Below are positions 8,064-16,698 of a DNA stretch of 64,000 nt, piece by piece. A program made the translations under genes and the position numbers. Origin of the DNA: Pseudoclavibacter endophyticus. Lineage in GTDB: Bacteria > Actinomycetota > Actinomycetes > Actinomycetales > Microbacteriaceae. The stretch is taken from positions 488,205-552,204 of the forward strand of contig NZ_WBJY01000002.1 in the NCBI RefSeq assembly GCF_008831085.1. The letters are read 5' to 3'. The notes beneath the pieces are model-generated. The model made no database searches, had not been told where the DNA came from, and saw nothing but the letters and a program-made list of their open reading frames with translations. The stretch's first letter is position 1. Each line of letters opens with the position of its first letter.

Positions 8064-9517
8064 GCCTCGTACTTCGCCTTCCACTCCGCGTTCGGCGGGA
8101 AGAGGCCGTCGACCTTCTCGCCGCGTCGCACCTGTTCGAAGATCCAGGCGTCCTGCTGCTCCTGCTCGTAGGCCTCGTTCGCGACCTCTTCGAGCAGGCT
8201 CGGCGGAACGACGATGATGCCGTCGTTGTCGCCGATGAGCACGTCGCCTGGCTGCACCGAGGTGCCGCCGCACGCGACGGTGCCGCCGACCTCCCACGGC
8301 ACGTGGCGGCGGCCGAGCACGGAGGGGTGGCTGCCGGCCGAGTAGACGGGGATGTCGAGCTCGGCGACGGCGTCCGCGTCGCGGACGCCGCCGTCGGTGA
8401 TGATTCCGGCGGCGCCCAGCACCTGTGCGCGCAGGGCGAGCACGTCGCCGACCGTGCCGGTTCCCGTCTCGCCGCGGGCCTCCATGACGACCACGTCGCC
8501 GGGCTTCACGGTGTCCATTGCGCGCTTCTGCGCGTTGTAGCCGCCGCCGTGGGCTTTGAAGAGGTCTTCGCGCAGCGGAATGTAGCGCAGCGTGTGCGCG
8601 TATCCGAGCAGTCGCTTGCCCGGCTTGTTGGTCGTGACGCCCTCGATGAAGCAGTTGTGGATACCCCGCTTGCGCAGTTGCGCCGAGAGCGTCGCGACGG
8701 CGGTCTTCTCGATCTTGGCGCGCAGCTCGTCGGTGATGACGCCGGACTCGGGGGCGAGGCCGGCCGCCTCCTCCGACCCCCAGGCCTCGGCCCGCTGCAG
8801 GTCGTCGACCTTCGGCATGGCGCCGTAGGGCTGCAGGGGGACCGTTCCCTCGACGACGGTCGTGACGAGGCGGCCGGTCGTGGGCGCTCCCGGGGCGTTC
8901 GGTGCGTCGACCTCGACCTCGACGACGTCACCGGGCACGGCGACCGACGAGCCGGCCGGGGTGCCCGTAAGGATGATGTCACCGGCTTCGAGCGTCATGA
9001 GCTGCGAGAGGTCGGCGACGAGCTGGCCGAACGGGAACACGAGCCCGGACGTGTCGTCGTCCTGCACGATCTCGCCGTTGACCCAGGTGCGGACGCGCAG
9101 CTCGGCCGGGTCGATCGCGCTTGCCGGGATGATGGCGGGGCCAAGGGGTGTGAAGCCGTCGCCCGACTTGTTCTTGAGGTTCGAGCCCTTGTCGGCGTAG
9201 CGGAGGTCGTACACACCCCAGTCGTTCGCGGCCGTGACACCCGAGATCTTCGACCAGCCCTCGTCGGGACTGACTCGGCGGCACGTCTCGCCGATGATGA
9301 TGGCCACTTCGCCCTCGAAGGCGAGCAGCTCGGTGCCGGCGGGGCGCTCGATCTCGCCGCCGGAGACGCCGATCGAGGTGGCCGGTTTGAGGAAGTAGCC
9401 CGGATGCTTCGGGCTTCGGCCCCGCTGCGCGATACGCGACGGGTAGTTGAGGTGCAGGGCGATGATCTTGCCCGGCTTGTCGGCGCCGGTGAAATCTGCG
9501 GGCACGGTCTCGGCCAT
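8045..9517 (-). CDS. Fumarylacetoacetate hydrolase-family / RraA-like aldolase fusion (HpaG-like)
   Basis: The 490-residue protein has two domains. Residues about 15-235 form an FAH fold (FEGEVAIIIGE with metal ligands Glu68/Glu70 and Asp99, and TGTPAG at 185-189). Residues about 260-460 form an RraA/HMG-aldolase fold (GIITDGGVRD, Arg379-Asp380). FAH members in hpa operons (HpaG) perform decarboxylation and isomerisation of the carboxymethyl-oxo-hexenedioate. RraA-fold enzymes are class II pyruvate aldolases or oxaloacetate decarboxylases. The fusion may replace HpaG plus an HpaI-type aldolase, but this is inference. The ATG at 9517, with AGAGGA upstream, is preferred over 9535. It is the first gene of the operon. 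Confidence 0.85.
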   Translation of the reverse strand: MAETVPADFTGADKPGKIIALHLNYPSRIAQRGRSPKHPGYFLKPATSIGVSGGEIERPAGTELLAFEGEVAIIIGETCRRVSPDEGWSKISGVTAANDWGVYDLRYADKGSNLKNKSGDGFTPLGPAIIPASAIDPAELRVRTWVNGEIVQDDDTSGLVFPFGQLVADLSQLMTLEAGDIILTGTPAGSSVAVPGDVVEVEVDAPNAPGAPTTGRLVTTVVEGTVPLQPYGAMPKVDDLQRAEAWGSEEAAGLAPESGVITDELRAKIEKTAVATLSAQLRKRGIHNCFIEGVTTNKPGKRLLGYAHTLRYIPLREDLFKAHGGGYNAQKRAMDTVKPGDVVVMEARGETGTGTVGDVLALRAQVLGAAGIITDGGVRDADAVAELDIPVYSAGSHPSVLGRRHVPWEVGGTVACGGTSVQPGDVLIGDNDGIIVVPPSLLEEVANEAYEQEQQDAWIFEQVRRGEKVDGLFPPNAEWKAKYEAWKASQ

Positions 9518-9550
9518 GGTGTCCTCTCGCGTCATCGCTGATTGGGTATT

Positions 9551-9565
9551 TCATATCGTATATGA
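9551..9565. promoter_or_regulatory. Inverted repeat, likely GntR operator of the hpa operon
   Basis: TCATAT-CGT-ATATGA is a perfect 6+3+6 palindrome 33 bases upstream of the first operon gene. AT-rich short palindromes of this form are typical of FadR-type GntR regulators, and such a regulator is encoded two genes downstream. Confidence 0.7.
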
Positions 9566-9700
9566 TCCCGCGGCCCGCGCAAGGGGTGTGTCAGCGGATG
9601 TTGCGGGCGCGGCGGTGCTTCGGGACGGGCACGCGGGCATCGTCGCACGCGCCGCTTGGCCCCGGGTGACCGCTCGCGCGTGACCCCGGCAAATCCGGCG

Positions 9701-10135
9701 TCAGGCCTCGGTGTCGGCGTCGCCAAAGACGCGCAGCGCATCGACGAGTCTCGCCCTGGCGGCGGGGGAGAGGCCAGCGGTGCGGGCGGGGTCGGCGTCG
9801 GCAACCTCCCGCCGGGCCGCGGCGAAGCGTTCCCGGCCGGGTCCGGTGGCGGTGATGAGCCTTGCGCGGCGATCGGCAGGATCGACGACGCGCTCGACGA
9901 GCCCGAGCCCCTCGAGCTCGTCGATGAGGGGGACAAGCTGGCTCGGGTCGAGCATGAGGGTCGCGGCGAGCTCCCGCTGCCCGAGCGTTCCGGGGTCGAC
10001 GGCGAGGGCCAGCACCGAATACGTGCGCGTGCGAAGCCCGAATGGGGCGAGTACGGCGCGCATCCGCTTGCTCGTCGTCGCGGTCGCTCGCACGAGCTGG
10101 AACCCGAGGTCGTCGTGCAGTGGCGAAACGCCCAT
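9701..10135 (-). CDS. MarR-family regulator (CouR-like position)
   Basis: The 144-residue protein has the MarR winged helix (about 35-105: RTRTYSVLALA, QRELAATLMLDPSQLVPLIDELEGLGLVER, DPADRRARLI). A GGAG ribosome site lies 7 bases before the ATG. It is divergent from the SDR-led operon starting at 10286. In Rhodococcus jostii RHA1 a MarR repressor, CouR, controls the p-hydroxycinnamate genes and responds to p-coumaroyl-CoA. The matching gene set here makes the same role likely. Orthology has not been tested. Confidence 0.85.
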   Translation of the reverse strand: MGVSPLHDDLGFQLVRATATTSKRMRAVLAPFGLRTRTYSVLALAVDPGTLGQRELAATLMLDPSQLVPLIDELEGLGLVERVVDPADRRARLITATGPGRERFAAARREVADADPARTAGLSPAARARLVDALRVFGDADTEA

Positions 10136-10190
10136 TCGTCACTCCCTTGGTCCGCAGGCGTTCACCCGCACGCCAGCTACGACAATATGC

Positions 10191-10201
10191 TCAATCATTG
10201 A
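10191..10201. promoter_or_regulatory. Palindrome in the MarR/SDR divergent promoter
   Basis: TCAAT-C-ATTGA is a perfect 5+1+5 palindrome between the divergent MarR and SDR genes. It is a candidate MarR operator. The 7-mer GCTCAAT inside it recurs in front of the TetR gene near 16606. Confidence 0.5.
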
Positions 10202-10285
10202 CACCCTCAACGGTATATGGTCTCATCGAAGCAGGACGAGGTGCAACGCCTCGCGAACGACGATCGCCACAGGTAAGGGAGCCAC

Positions 10286-11263
10286 ATGACCGACGTACCC
10301 CAGCCCACGGGCACCGCACCGGCACAGTCCGAACGGCCGCTCGACGGCAAGGTCGCCATCGTCACCGGCAGCGGACAGGGCCTCGGGCTCGCGTACGCCG
10401 CCGAGCTCGCGCGCCGCGGTGCGGCCGTTGTCGTCAACGACGTCAACGGCGAGGTCGCCCAGCAGGCCGTTGCCGCCATCGAGGGCGAGGGCGGACGCGC
10501 AACGGCCGTCGTCGCTCCGGTTGGCTCGACCGAGACCGCCAAGCAACTGGTGAGCACGGCGGTCGACACGTTCGGCGGCCTCGACATCGTCGTCACCAAT
10601 GCGGGCGTCCTGCGCGACAAGTCGCTGCTGAAGATGAGCGACGAGGACTTCGACCTCGTCATCAACGTGCACGTCCGGGGCACGTTCACGGTCGTGCGCG
10701 AGGCGTTCGCGTACTTCAAGGAGAACGGCGTCGCGGGCCGCATCATCACGATCGGCTCGCCGACGGGGCAGCGCGGCAACTTCGGCCAGACCAACTACGC
10801 GGCGGCCAAGGCCGCCATCGTCGGCATGACGCGCACGTGGGCAATCGAGATGAAGCGTGCGGGCGTCACGGCGAACGCGGTGATCCCCGTCGCCGCGACG
10901 GCCATGACGCGCACGATCCCCTACTTCGAGAAGGCGATCGCCGCGGTCGACGCCGGCGAGCCCATGCCCGACTTCTTCCGCAAGGAGCTCGGCTTCGGCA
11001 CGGCCGACGACGTCGCCGGCCTCATCGCGTTCCTCGCGAGCGAGGCGGCCGCGAACATCACGGGGCAGGCGATCGGCGTCGGCGGCGACCGCCTGCAGCT
11101 GTGGAGCCACCCGCAGGCGGTCGAGACGGCCTATCACGACGGCGGCTGGGCGTACGAAGACCTGCGTGACGGCTTCGAAGCCGCATTCGGCGACGCGCTG
11201 CAGACGGTCGGCGAGAAGTTCGCCGAGCTTCCGGAAGCGCTGCAGCCGACACCGAAGCAGTAG
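10286..11263 (+). CDS. SDR-family 3-hydroxyacyl-CoA dehydrogenase (CouN-like)
   Basis: The 325-residue short-chain dehydrogenase resembles the hydroxyacyl-CoA dehydrogenase part of peroxisomal multifunctional enzymes. The dinucleotide motif TGSGQGLG is at residues 27-34, TNAG at about 109-112 and the catalytic YAAAK near 172-176. It should oxidise a 3-hydroxy-3-arylpropanoyl-CoA to the beta-ketoacyl-CoA with NAD(P)+. It has an extended C-terminus of about 60 residues. AAGGGAG precedes the ATG. It is first in an operon with a CouO-like hydrolase, a MaoC hydratase and a CoA ligase, the set used for CoA-dependent hydroxycinnamate side-chain shortening. Confidence 0.85.
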   Translation: MTDVPQPTGTAPAQSERPLDGKVAIVTGSGQGLGLAYAAELARRGAAVVVNDVNGEVAQQAVAAIEGEGGRATAVVAPVGSTETAKQLVSTAVDTFGGLDIVVTNAGVLRDKSLLKMSDEDFDLVINVHVRGTFTVVREAFAYFKENGVAGRIITIGSPTGQRGNFGQTNYAAAKAAIVGMTRTWAIEMKRAGVTANAVIPVAATAMTRTIPYFEKAIAAVDAGEPMPDFFRKELGFGTADDVAGLIAFLASEAAANITGQAIGVGGDRLQLWSHPQAVETAYHDGGWAYEDLRDGFEAAFGDALQTVGEKFAELPEALQPTPKQ

Positions 11264-11269
11264 GTCCGC

Positions 11270-12148
11270 ATGTACGAGTGCGCGATCGACCTCGACGCGA
11301 TCGAGGCGATCGACATCCACGTGCACGTCGAGGTCGACGATCGCGGTCACGCCGCGGTGCCCCACGCGGTCACCGAGGCAGCGAGTGCGTACTTCAAGGC
11401 CGACACCGAGCGCCCCGGCCTCGACGCGATCGCCGACCTCTACCGCGAGCGACGCATGGCCGCCGTCGTGTTCACGGTCGACGCCGAGACGAACCTCGGG
11501 CACGCGCCGAACTCATCCTTTGAGATCGCCGAGGGCGCGGCGCGCAACGCCGATGTGCTCATCCCCTTCGGGTCGGTCGACCCCCTGCAGGGCGAGCGCG
11601 CGATCGAGCGCGCGAAGACGCTCGTCGCCGATTACGGCGTGCGCGGTTTCAAGTTCCACCCGACCGTGCAGGCGTTCGACCCGAGCGATGAGCAGTTCTT
11701 CCCCCTCTGGGCGGCGATCGAGGAGGCGGGCGTGCCCGCCCTCTTCCACACGGGGCAGACGGGGATCGGCGCTGGCATGCCGGGCGGCTACGGCTTCAAG
11801 CTCGGCCTCTCGAACCCGATCCTCCTCGACGAGGTCGCGGCACGTTTCCCCGGCCTCCAGCTGATCATGGCGCACCCGTCGGTGCCGTGGCAGGCCGAGC
11901 AGCTCGCCGTCGCCACGCACAAGCCCAACGCCTGGATCGACCTCTCGGGGTGGCGCCCCAAGTACTTCGGCGCCGACCTCGTGCGCCAGGCGAACTCGAT
12001 CCTGCAGGACAAGGTGCTCTTCGGCACCGATTTCCCGCTCATCCAGCCCGAGCGCTGGCTCGCCGACTTCGAAGCGCTCACGCTGAAAGACCACGTGCGT
12101 CCGAAGATCCTGCGCGACAACGCGATCCGCCTGCTCGGGCTGACCTAA
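11270..12148 (+). CDS. Amidohydrolase, 4-hydroxyphenyl-beta-ketoacyl-CoA hydrolase-like (CouO-like)
   Basis: The 292-residue TIM-barrel metal hydrolase belongs to the ACMSD/PDC-hydrolase branch. Metal-site residues are His17 and His19 (IHVH), His160 (FHTG), His202 (AHP) and Asp254 (GTDFP). In the actinobacterial Cou pathway such an enzyme cleaves the aryl beta-ketoacyl-CoA to a benzoate and acetyl-CoA, instead of a thiolase. It starts 6 bases after the SDR stop, so the two are co-transcribed. A decarboxylase role, as in ACMSD itself, is the main alternative, but the neighbours favour the hydrolase. Confidence 0.82.
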   Translation: MYECAIDLDAIEAIDIHVHVEVDDRGHAAVPHAVTEAASAYFKADTERPGLDAIADLYRERRMAAVVFTVDAETNLGHAPNSSFEIAEGAARNADVLIPFGSVDPLQGERAIERAKTLVADYGVRGFKFHPTVQAFDPSDEQFFPLWAAIEEAGVPALFHTGQTGIGAGMPGGYGFKLGLSNPILLDEVAARFPGLQLIMAHPSVPWQAEQLAVATHKPNAWIDLSGWRPKYFGADLVRQANSILQDKVLFGTDFPLIQPERWLADFEALTLKDHVRPKILRDNAIRLLGLT

Positions 12149-12272
12149 TCGGTCCCGCGGCTGCACGACACCGAGCGGCCACGGACACAACCTCACACCG
12201 CGACCCGGCGCCCCGCCGGGCACGACGCCGGGCGCGACCTCCGCATCCGGCACAACCGAAAGGACGAACACC

Positions 12273-12728
12273 ATGGCAAAGACCGTTGTCACCTTCGACG
12301 AACTGGCGGGCCTTGAGGGCCGGGACCTCGGCGCCAGCGAATGGATCGAGATCACGCAGGAGCGCATCAACACGTTCGCCGACGCGACCGACGACCACCA
12401 GTGGATTCACACCGACGTCGAGAAGGCCGCCGCGGGGCCGTTCGGCGCGCCGATCGCGCACGGCTTTCTGACGCTTTCGCTCATCATCCCGCTCTACACC
12501 GACCTGTTCGACGTCGAGGGGGCGTCGCAGAAGATCAACTACGGCCTCAACAAGGTGCGCTTCACCAGCCCCGTGAAGGTCGGGTCGAAGGTGCGCATGC
12601 TCGGTACGATCGGCAAGGTCGAGGAGGTCAAGGGCGGCTACCAGGTCACCGTGAGCGCAACGATCGAGATCGAGGGCGAAGAGCGCCCCGGAGTCGTCGC
12701 CGAGTTCCTCGGGCGCTTTTACAAGTAG
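12273..12728 (+). CDS. MaoC-family enoyl-CoA hydratase (CouM-like)
   Basis: The 151-residue single hot-dog protein carries the hydratase-2 motif around residues 36-65 (FADATDDHQWIHTD with catalytic Asp41 and His46, then GPFGAPIAHG). It should add water to the aryl-enoyl-CoA made by the ligase at 12782, giving the substrate for the SDR at 10286. AAAGGACG lies upstream of the ATG. The 124-bp gap before it contains no gene or strong terminator, so operon transcription probably continues. Confidence 0.88.
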   Translation: MAKTVVTFDELAGLEGRDLGASEWIEITQERINTFADATDDHQWIHTDVEKAAAGPFGAPIAHGFLTLSLIIPLYTDLFDVEGASQKINYGLNKVRFTSPVKVGSKVRMLGTIGKVEEVKGGYQVTVSATIEIEGEERPGVVAEFLGRFYK

Positions 12729-12781
12729 GGCACCGGCCCCCACAACCATCGATCGAAACCGTCCCCGAAGGAGCGGACAGC

Positions 12782-14329
12782 ATGCGGAATCAGGGTCTCG
12801 GTGCCTGGGTGCACCGTCGTCGAGTCAAGTCGCGTGGCGACGTGGCGGTCGTGTTCGAGGGGCGCGAGATCACGTACGACCAGCTTTCGGTTCGTATCGA
12901 CCGGCTCGCCAATGCGCTCGCCGATCGCGGCGTCGTCAAGGGATCGCGCGTTGCCTACCTGGGCAACAACCATCCTGCGTTCCTCGAGACGTTCTTCGCC
13001 TGCGGCGTGCTCGGCGCCGTGTTCGTGCCCCTGAACACGCGGCTCGCACCGCCCGAGATCGAGTACGCGATCGAAGATGCGGTCGTCGACACGTTCGTGA
13101 CCGACGTGCGGATGCGCGACCTCGCACGCGCGGGCGCGTGGCAGTCGCGCATCCGGGTGCGCCTGCTCGTCGGCGGCGACGCCTACGAGGGGGTCGAGTC
13201 GTATGACGAGGCGATCGCGGCGGCGTCGGAGGAGCACCGTGACGAGTTCGTGTCGCTCGACGACCCGGCGATGATTCTCTACACCTCCGGGACCACGGGG
13301 CGCCCGAAGGGGGCCGTGCTGACCCACGGCAACTTCACTTGGAACTCGTTCAACGCGCTCGTCGACTACGACATCACGAGCGACTCGGTGACGCTGCTCA
13401 TCGCGCCGCTGTTCCACGTGGCGTCGCTCGGCATGGGAGCGGTGCCCGCGATGCTCAAGGGCGCCCGCGTCATCCTGCGCGACAAGTTCGAGCCGGGTGC
13501 CGTGCTCCGCGACATCGAGGAGCTCGGCGTGACCGCGCTGAGCGGCGTGCCGACGACGTTCCAGATGCTGGCGGAGCACCCCGACTGGGGCACCGCCGAT
13601 CTGTCGTCGCTGCGGATGCTCACGTGCGGCGGTTCGAGCGTGCCCCTTCGCGTGCTCGATGCGTTCGAGGACCGCGGGCTCAGCTTCACCTCGGGCTACG
13701 GCATGACCGAGACCTCGCCCGGTGCCACGTCGCTCAATCCCCGAAGCGCCCGCACGCATCACGGATCATCGGGCCTGGCGATGTTCTTCACCGATGTCCG
13801 AGTCGTCGACGACGCGGGCAAACCCGTGCCCGCCGGCACGGTCGGTGAGATCGTGATCAAGGGCCCGAACGTTATCAAGGAGTACTGGCGCCGCCCCGAG
13901 GCCACCGCCGAGTCGAGGTTCGGCGAGTGGCACCGCTCGGGCGACCTCGGCTTCCTCGACGAGGACGGCTACCTCTACGTCTCGGGGCGCGCGAAAGACA
14001 TGATCATCTCCGGGGGCGAGAACATCTACCCGGCCGAGGTCGAGCAGATCATCATGGAGATTCCCGACGTCGATGCCGTGGCGCTCATCGGCAAGCCCGA
14101 CGACAAGTGGGGCGAGGTGCCGCTCGCGGTGCTCGTCACGAAGTCCGGCGAGCCGTTGCCGGATGGCAGGGTGCAAGCTCACCTCATCAACCGTGTCGCG
14201 AAGTACAAGGTGCCGCGCGAGACGGTGTACATCGACGAGATGCCGCGCAACGCGGCGGGCAAGATTCGCAAGGTCGACCTGGTGCGGGACCTCATCGAGC
14301 AGCCCGGCGGGGATTCCCGCCCCTCGTGA
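12782..14329 (+). CDS. Acyl-CoA synthetase (AMP-forming), hydroxycinnamate/aryl-CoA ligase-like (CouL-like)
   Basis: The 515-residue ANL-family ligase has the P-loop-like YTSGTTGRPKG (167-177), the GYGMTET adenylate motif (about 304-310), a YVSGRAKDMIISGGENIYP hinge region near 400-418 and the catalytic lysine in NAAGKIRK near the C-terminus. It activates a carboxylic acid with ATP and CoA. With hydratase, dehydrogenase and beta-ketoacyl-CoA hydrolase upstream, a p-coumarate or ferulate-type substrate is likely. A medium-chain fatty acid is the alternative. The ATG at 12782 follows GGAG by 8 bases. Confidence 0.88.
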   Translation: MRNQGLGAWVHRRRVKSRGDVAVVFEGREITYDQLSVRIDRLANALADRGVVKGSRVAYLGNNHPAFLETFFACGVLGAVFVPLNTRLAPPEIEYAIEDAVVDTFVTDVRMRDLARAGAWQSRIRVRLLVGGDAYEGVESYDEAIAAASEEHRDEFVSLDDPAMILYTSGTTGRPKGAVLTHGNFTWNSFNALVDYDITSDSVTLLIAPLFHVASLGMGAVPAMLKGARVILRDKFEPGAVLRDIEELGVTALSGVPTTFQMLAEHPDWGTADLSSLRMLTCGGSSVPLRVLDAFEDRGLSFTSGYGMTETSPGATSLNPRSARTHHGSSGLAMFFTDVRVVDDAGKPVPAGTVGEIVIKGPNVIKEYWRRPEATAESRFGEWHRSGDLGFLDEDGYLYVSGRAKDMIISGGENIYPAEVEQIIMEIPDVDAVALIGKPDDKWGEVPLAVLVTKSGEPLPDGRVQAHLINRVAKYKVPRETVYIDEMPRNAAGKIRKVDLVRDLIEQPGGDSRPS

Positions 14330-14442
14330 CGCCCCCTCCTCGCGGCGCGGAATCGCGCGGCCCCCTCGCATCCGCTTCTGCCAAGCTTGGAGCGCAGCTT
14401 CCCTCGGATCGCCACGCTGCCGTGGCGGAAAGGACCTGATCC

Positions 14443-15912
14443 ATGACCGACACCACTGACCTGCTCGGCTCTGAGGCGTGGGCGGGCAAGATCTACCTGG
14501 ACGGCTGGCGAGCGGGTCGCGGTGGCGCGGCCGACACGGTCGAGCCTGCGACCGGCGAATCGCTCGGCAGCATCGGCCTCGCAACCTCCGATGATGTGCG
14601 CGAGGCCGCCACCGTCGCGGCCACGGCCCAGCGCGAGTGGGCAGCCCGGAAGCCGGAGGAGCGCGCCGCCGTGCTGCGCCGCGCCGGCCTGCTGTGGGAG
14701 CAGCACGCCGACGAGGTCGGCTCGTGGATCATCCGCGAGACCGGCGCGATCCCGCCGAAGGCCGGGCTCGAGACGCACATCGCGGCGAATGAGTGCTTCG
14801 AGGCGTCCGCGCTGCCGACGCATCCGCAGGGCGAGATCCTCGCGACCAACGAAGACCGCTGGTCGTTCGCCCGACGTCGCCCGCTCGGCGTCGTCGGCGT
14901 CATCGCACCGTTCAACTTCCCCCTCATCCTCTCGATCCGCGCTGTCGCGCCCGCGCTCGCGCTCGGCAACGCCGTGCTTCTGAAGCCCGACCCGCGCACG
15001 ACCGTCGCCGGCGGCGTGACGATCGCCCGCGTGCTCGAGGAGGCCGGCCTGCCGCGCGGCCTGTTCGCCCTGCTGCCCGGCGGCGCCGACGTCGGCACCG
15101 CCATCGTCGAGGCGCCGGAGGTGCGCACGGTCGCGTTCACGGGATCGACCGCTGCCGGCCGCGCGATCGGCGAGATCGCCGCCCGTCACCTCAAGCCGGT
15201 GCACCTCGAACTCGGCGGCAACAACGCCATGATCGTCCTCGCGGGTGCAGACCTCGATGCCGCCGCGTCGGCCGCCGCGTTCGGGTCGTTCATGCACCAG
15301 GGGCAGATCTGCATGACGACGGGGCGTCATCTCGTGCACGAGTCGATCCACGACGACTACGTCGCCAAGCTCGCCGAGAAGGCGCGCAACCTGCCCGTCG
15401 GCAACCCGGCGGCCGACCAGGTCGCCCTCGGGCCCATCATCGACGAGAAGCAGCGCGACCGCATCCTCGACCTCGTGGAGCGCTCGACGCAGGCCGGCGC
15501 CCGCGTCGAAGCCGGCGGGACGGCCGAGGGACTGTTCATGAAGCCGACCGTGCTCACGGGGCTCGCCGATGACACGCCCGCATGGCGCGACGAGATCTTC
15601 GGACCGGTCGCGCCCGTGCGATCGTTCTCGACCCTTGACGAGGCCGTCGAGATCGTCAACGCGAGCGAGTACGGCCTCTCGGTGTCGATCCTGGGCGATG
15701 TGGGCGAGGCCATGAAGCTCGCCGACCGCATCGACTCGGGCAAGGTGCACATCAACGAGCAGACCGTGTCCGACGAGGCCAACGCGCCGTTCGGCGGCAC
15801 CAAGAACTCGGGCAACGGCACCCGCATCGGCGGTGCGGCCGCCAACATCGAATCGTTCACCGAGACCCAGTGGGTGACGGTGCGGCCCGAGATCGCGCCC
15901 TACCCGTTCTAG
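14443..15912 (+). CDS. Aromatic aldehyde dehydrogenase (benzaldehyde/vanillin dehydrogenase-like)
   Basis: The 489-residue NAD(P)+-dependent aldehyde dehydrogenase has Asn158 (PFNFP), Glu256 (LELGGNN) and Cys290 (GQICMTTGR). The N-terminal WAGKIYLDGWRAG and the overall pattern follow actinobacterial vanillin/benzaldehyde dehydrogenases. It would oxidise a hydroxylated benzaldehyde to the acid. GGAAAGGACC precedes the ATG. It closes the rightward operon and converges with the TetR gene after a 15-bp gap. 4-Hydroxyphenylacetaldehyde from the amine oxidase is another possible substrate. Confidence 0.85.
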   Translation: MTDTTDLLGSEAWAGKIYLDGWRAGRGGAADTVEPATGESLGSIGLATSDDVREAATVAATAQREWAARKPEERAAVLRRAGLLWEQHADEVGSWIIRETGAIPPKAGLETHIAANECFEASALPTHPQGEILATNEDRWSFARRRPLGVVGVIAPFNFPLILSIRAVAPALALGNAVLLKPDPRTTVAGGVTIARVLEEAGLPRGLFALLPGGADVGTAIVEAPEVRTVAFTGSTAAGRAIGEIAARHLKPVHLELGGNNAMIVLAGADLDAAASAAAFGSFMHQGQICMTTGRHLVHESIHDDYVAKLAEKARNLPVGNPAADQVALGPIIDEKQRDRILDLVERSTQAGARVEAGGTAEGLFMKPTVLTGLADDTPAWRDEIFGPVAPVRSFSTLDEAVEIVNASEYGLSVSILGDVGEAMKLADRIDSGKVHINEQTVSDEANAPFGGTKNSGNGTRIGGAAANIESFTETQWVTVRPEIAPYPF

Positions 15913-15927
15913 GACCCGCGCGGCGCC

Positions 15928-16512
15928 TCAGGCCCGCCAGGGGGCGAGCACCGTGCGCACGATGGCCTCGTGCGCCTCTGGCGGCGTCTCGGGGATCGCG
16001 GCGTGGGCCACCTGCTGGCCGTGCGTGATGGCGGCGAACACCTGCACGAGTTCCTCAACGGGGGTCTCCGGCACGAGCTCGCCGTCTTCGACGGCCTCGC
16101 ACATGGCCGCACGCAGGTCTTCCCACCAGGTCTCGATGGTGCCGACCCACTCGAAGTACACGGTGCGCGTGCTGAGGCGTCCCCAGAGGTTGACGATGAT
16201 GACGGCCTCGTTGCGCGTCACGTCGTCGAGCGGCAGCAGCTCGGTCATGATCGCGTCGAACTTGGCCATCCCGCGCACGTTCGTCGTCCGTTCCGCGATC
16301 CGCGTCGAGACGAGGTCGATGACCCGCGCCGTCGCCTCTGCGACGAGCGTGTCGAAGTTCGAGAAGTAGTGCCAGAGCGAGCCGGTCGCGACGCCGAGCT
16401 CCTTCGCGAGTGCGCGGGTGGTCGCCGCGTCGATGCCATCACGGGCGACGACGCGAAGCAGGCCGCTGATGATGTCGGCGCGGCGCTGTTCGTGGTCGAC
16501 GATCTTCGGCAT
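15928..16512 (-). CDS. TetR-family transcriptional regulator
   Basis: The 194-residue protein has an N-terminal TetR helix-turn-helix (about 8-55: ISGLLRVVARDGIDAATTRALAKELGVATGSLWHYFSNFD) and a helical ligand domain. The ATG at 16512 is chosen because the domain begins at once; an in-frame upstream ATG exists. It converges with the aldehyde dehydrogenase and is divergent from the AraC gene at 16699. Its upstream region shares GCTCAAT with the MarR/SDR promoter. The effector is unknown; a CoA ester is plausible from context. Confidence 0.82.
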   Translation of the reverse strand: MPKIVDHEQRRADIISGLLRVVARDGIDAATTRALAKELGVATGSLWHYFSNFDTLVAEATARVIDLVSTRIAERTTNVRGMAKFDAIMTELLPLDDVTRNEAVIIVNLWGRLSTRTVYFEWVGTIETWWEDLRAAMCEAVEDGELVPETPVEELVQVFAAITHGQQVAHAAIPETPPEAHEAIVRTVLAPWRA

Positions 16513-16698
16513 GGCCCCGATTGTTGCAGGCGTGTCTCGATGTCGTGACATCCGGGCATCGGTTCGGCGCGGCATCCAGATCGCCCTTGTTGTTCGATCA
16601 GTTGCTCAATATAGTTGGTCGGCAATACGGAGCGACGAGGCTCAGCCGCCATCACCCCCGACACGCGTGGCGGCGCCGACGACTCGAGGAGGAGCGCC

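Noticed and set aside
14179..15750. Long minus-strand reading frame of about 520 codons
   Set aside because: It is antisense to the CoA ligase end and the aldehyde dehydrogenase, both of which have complete catalytic motifs.
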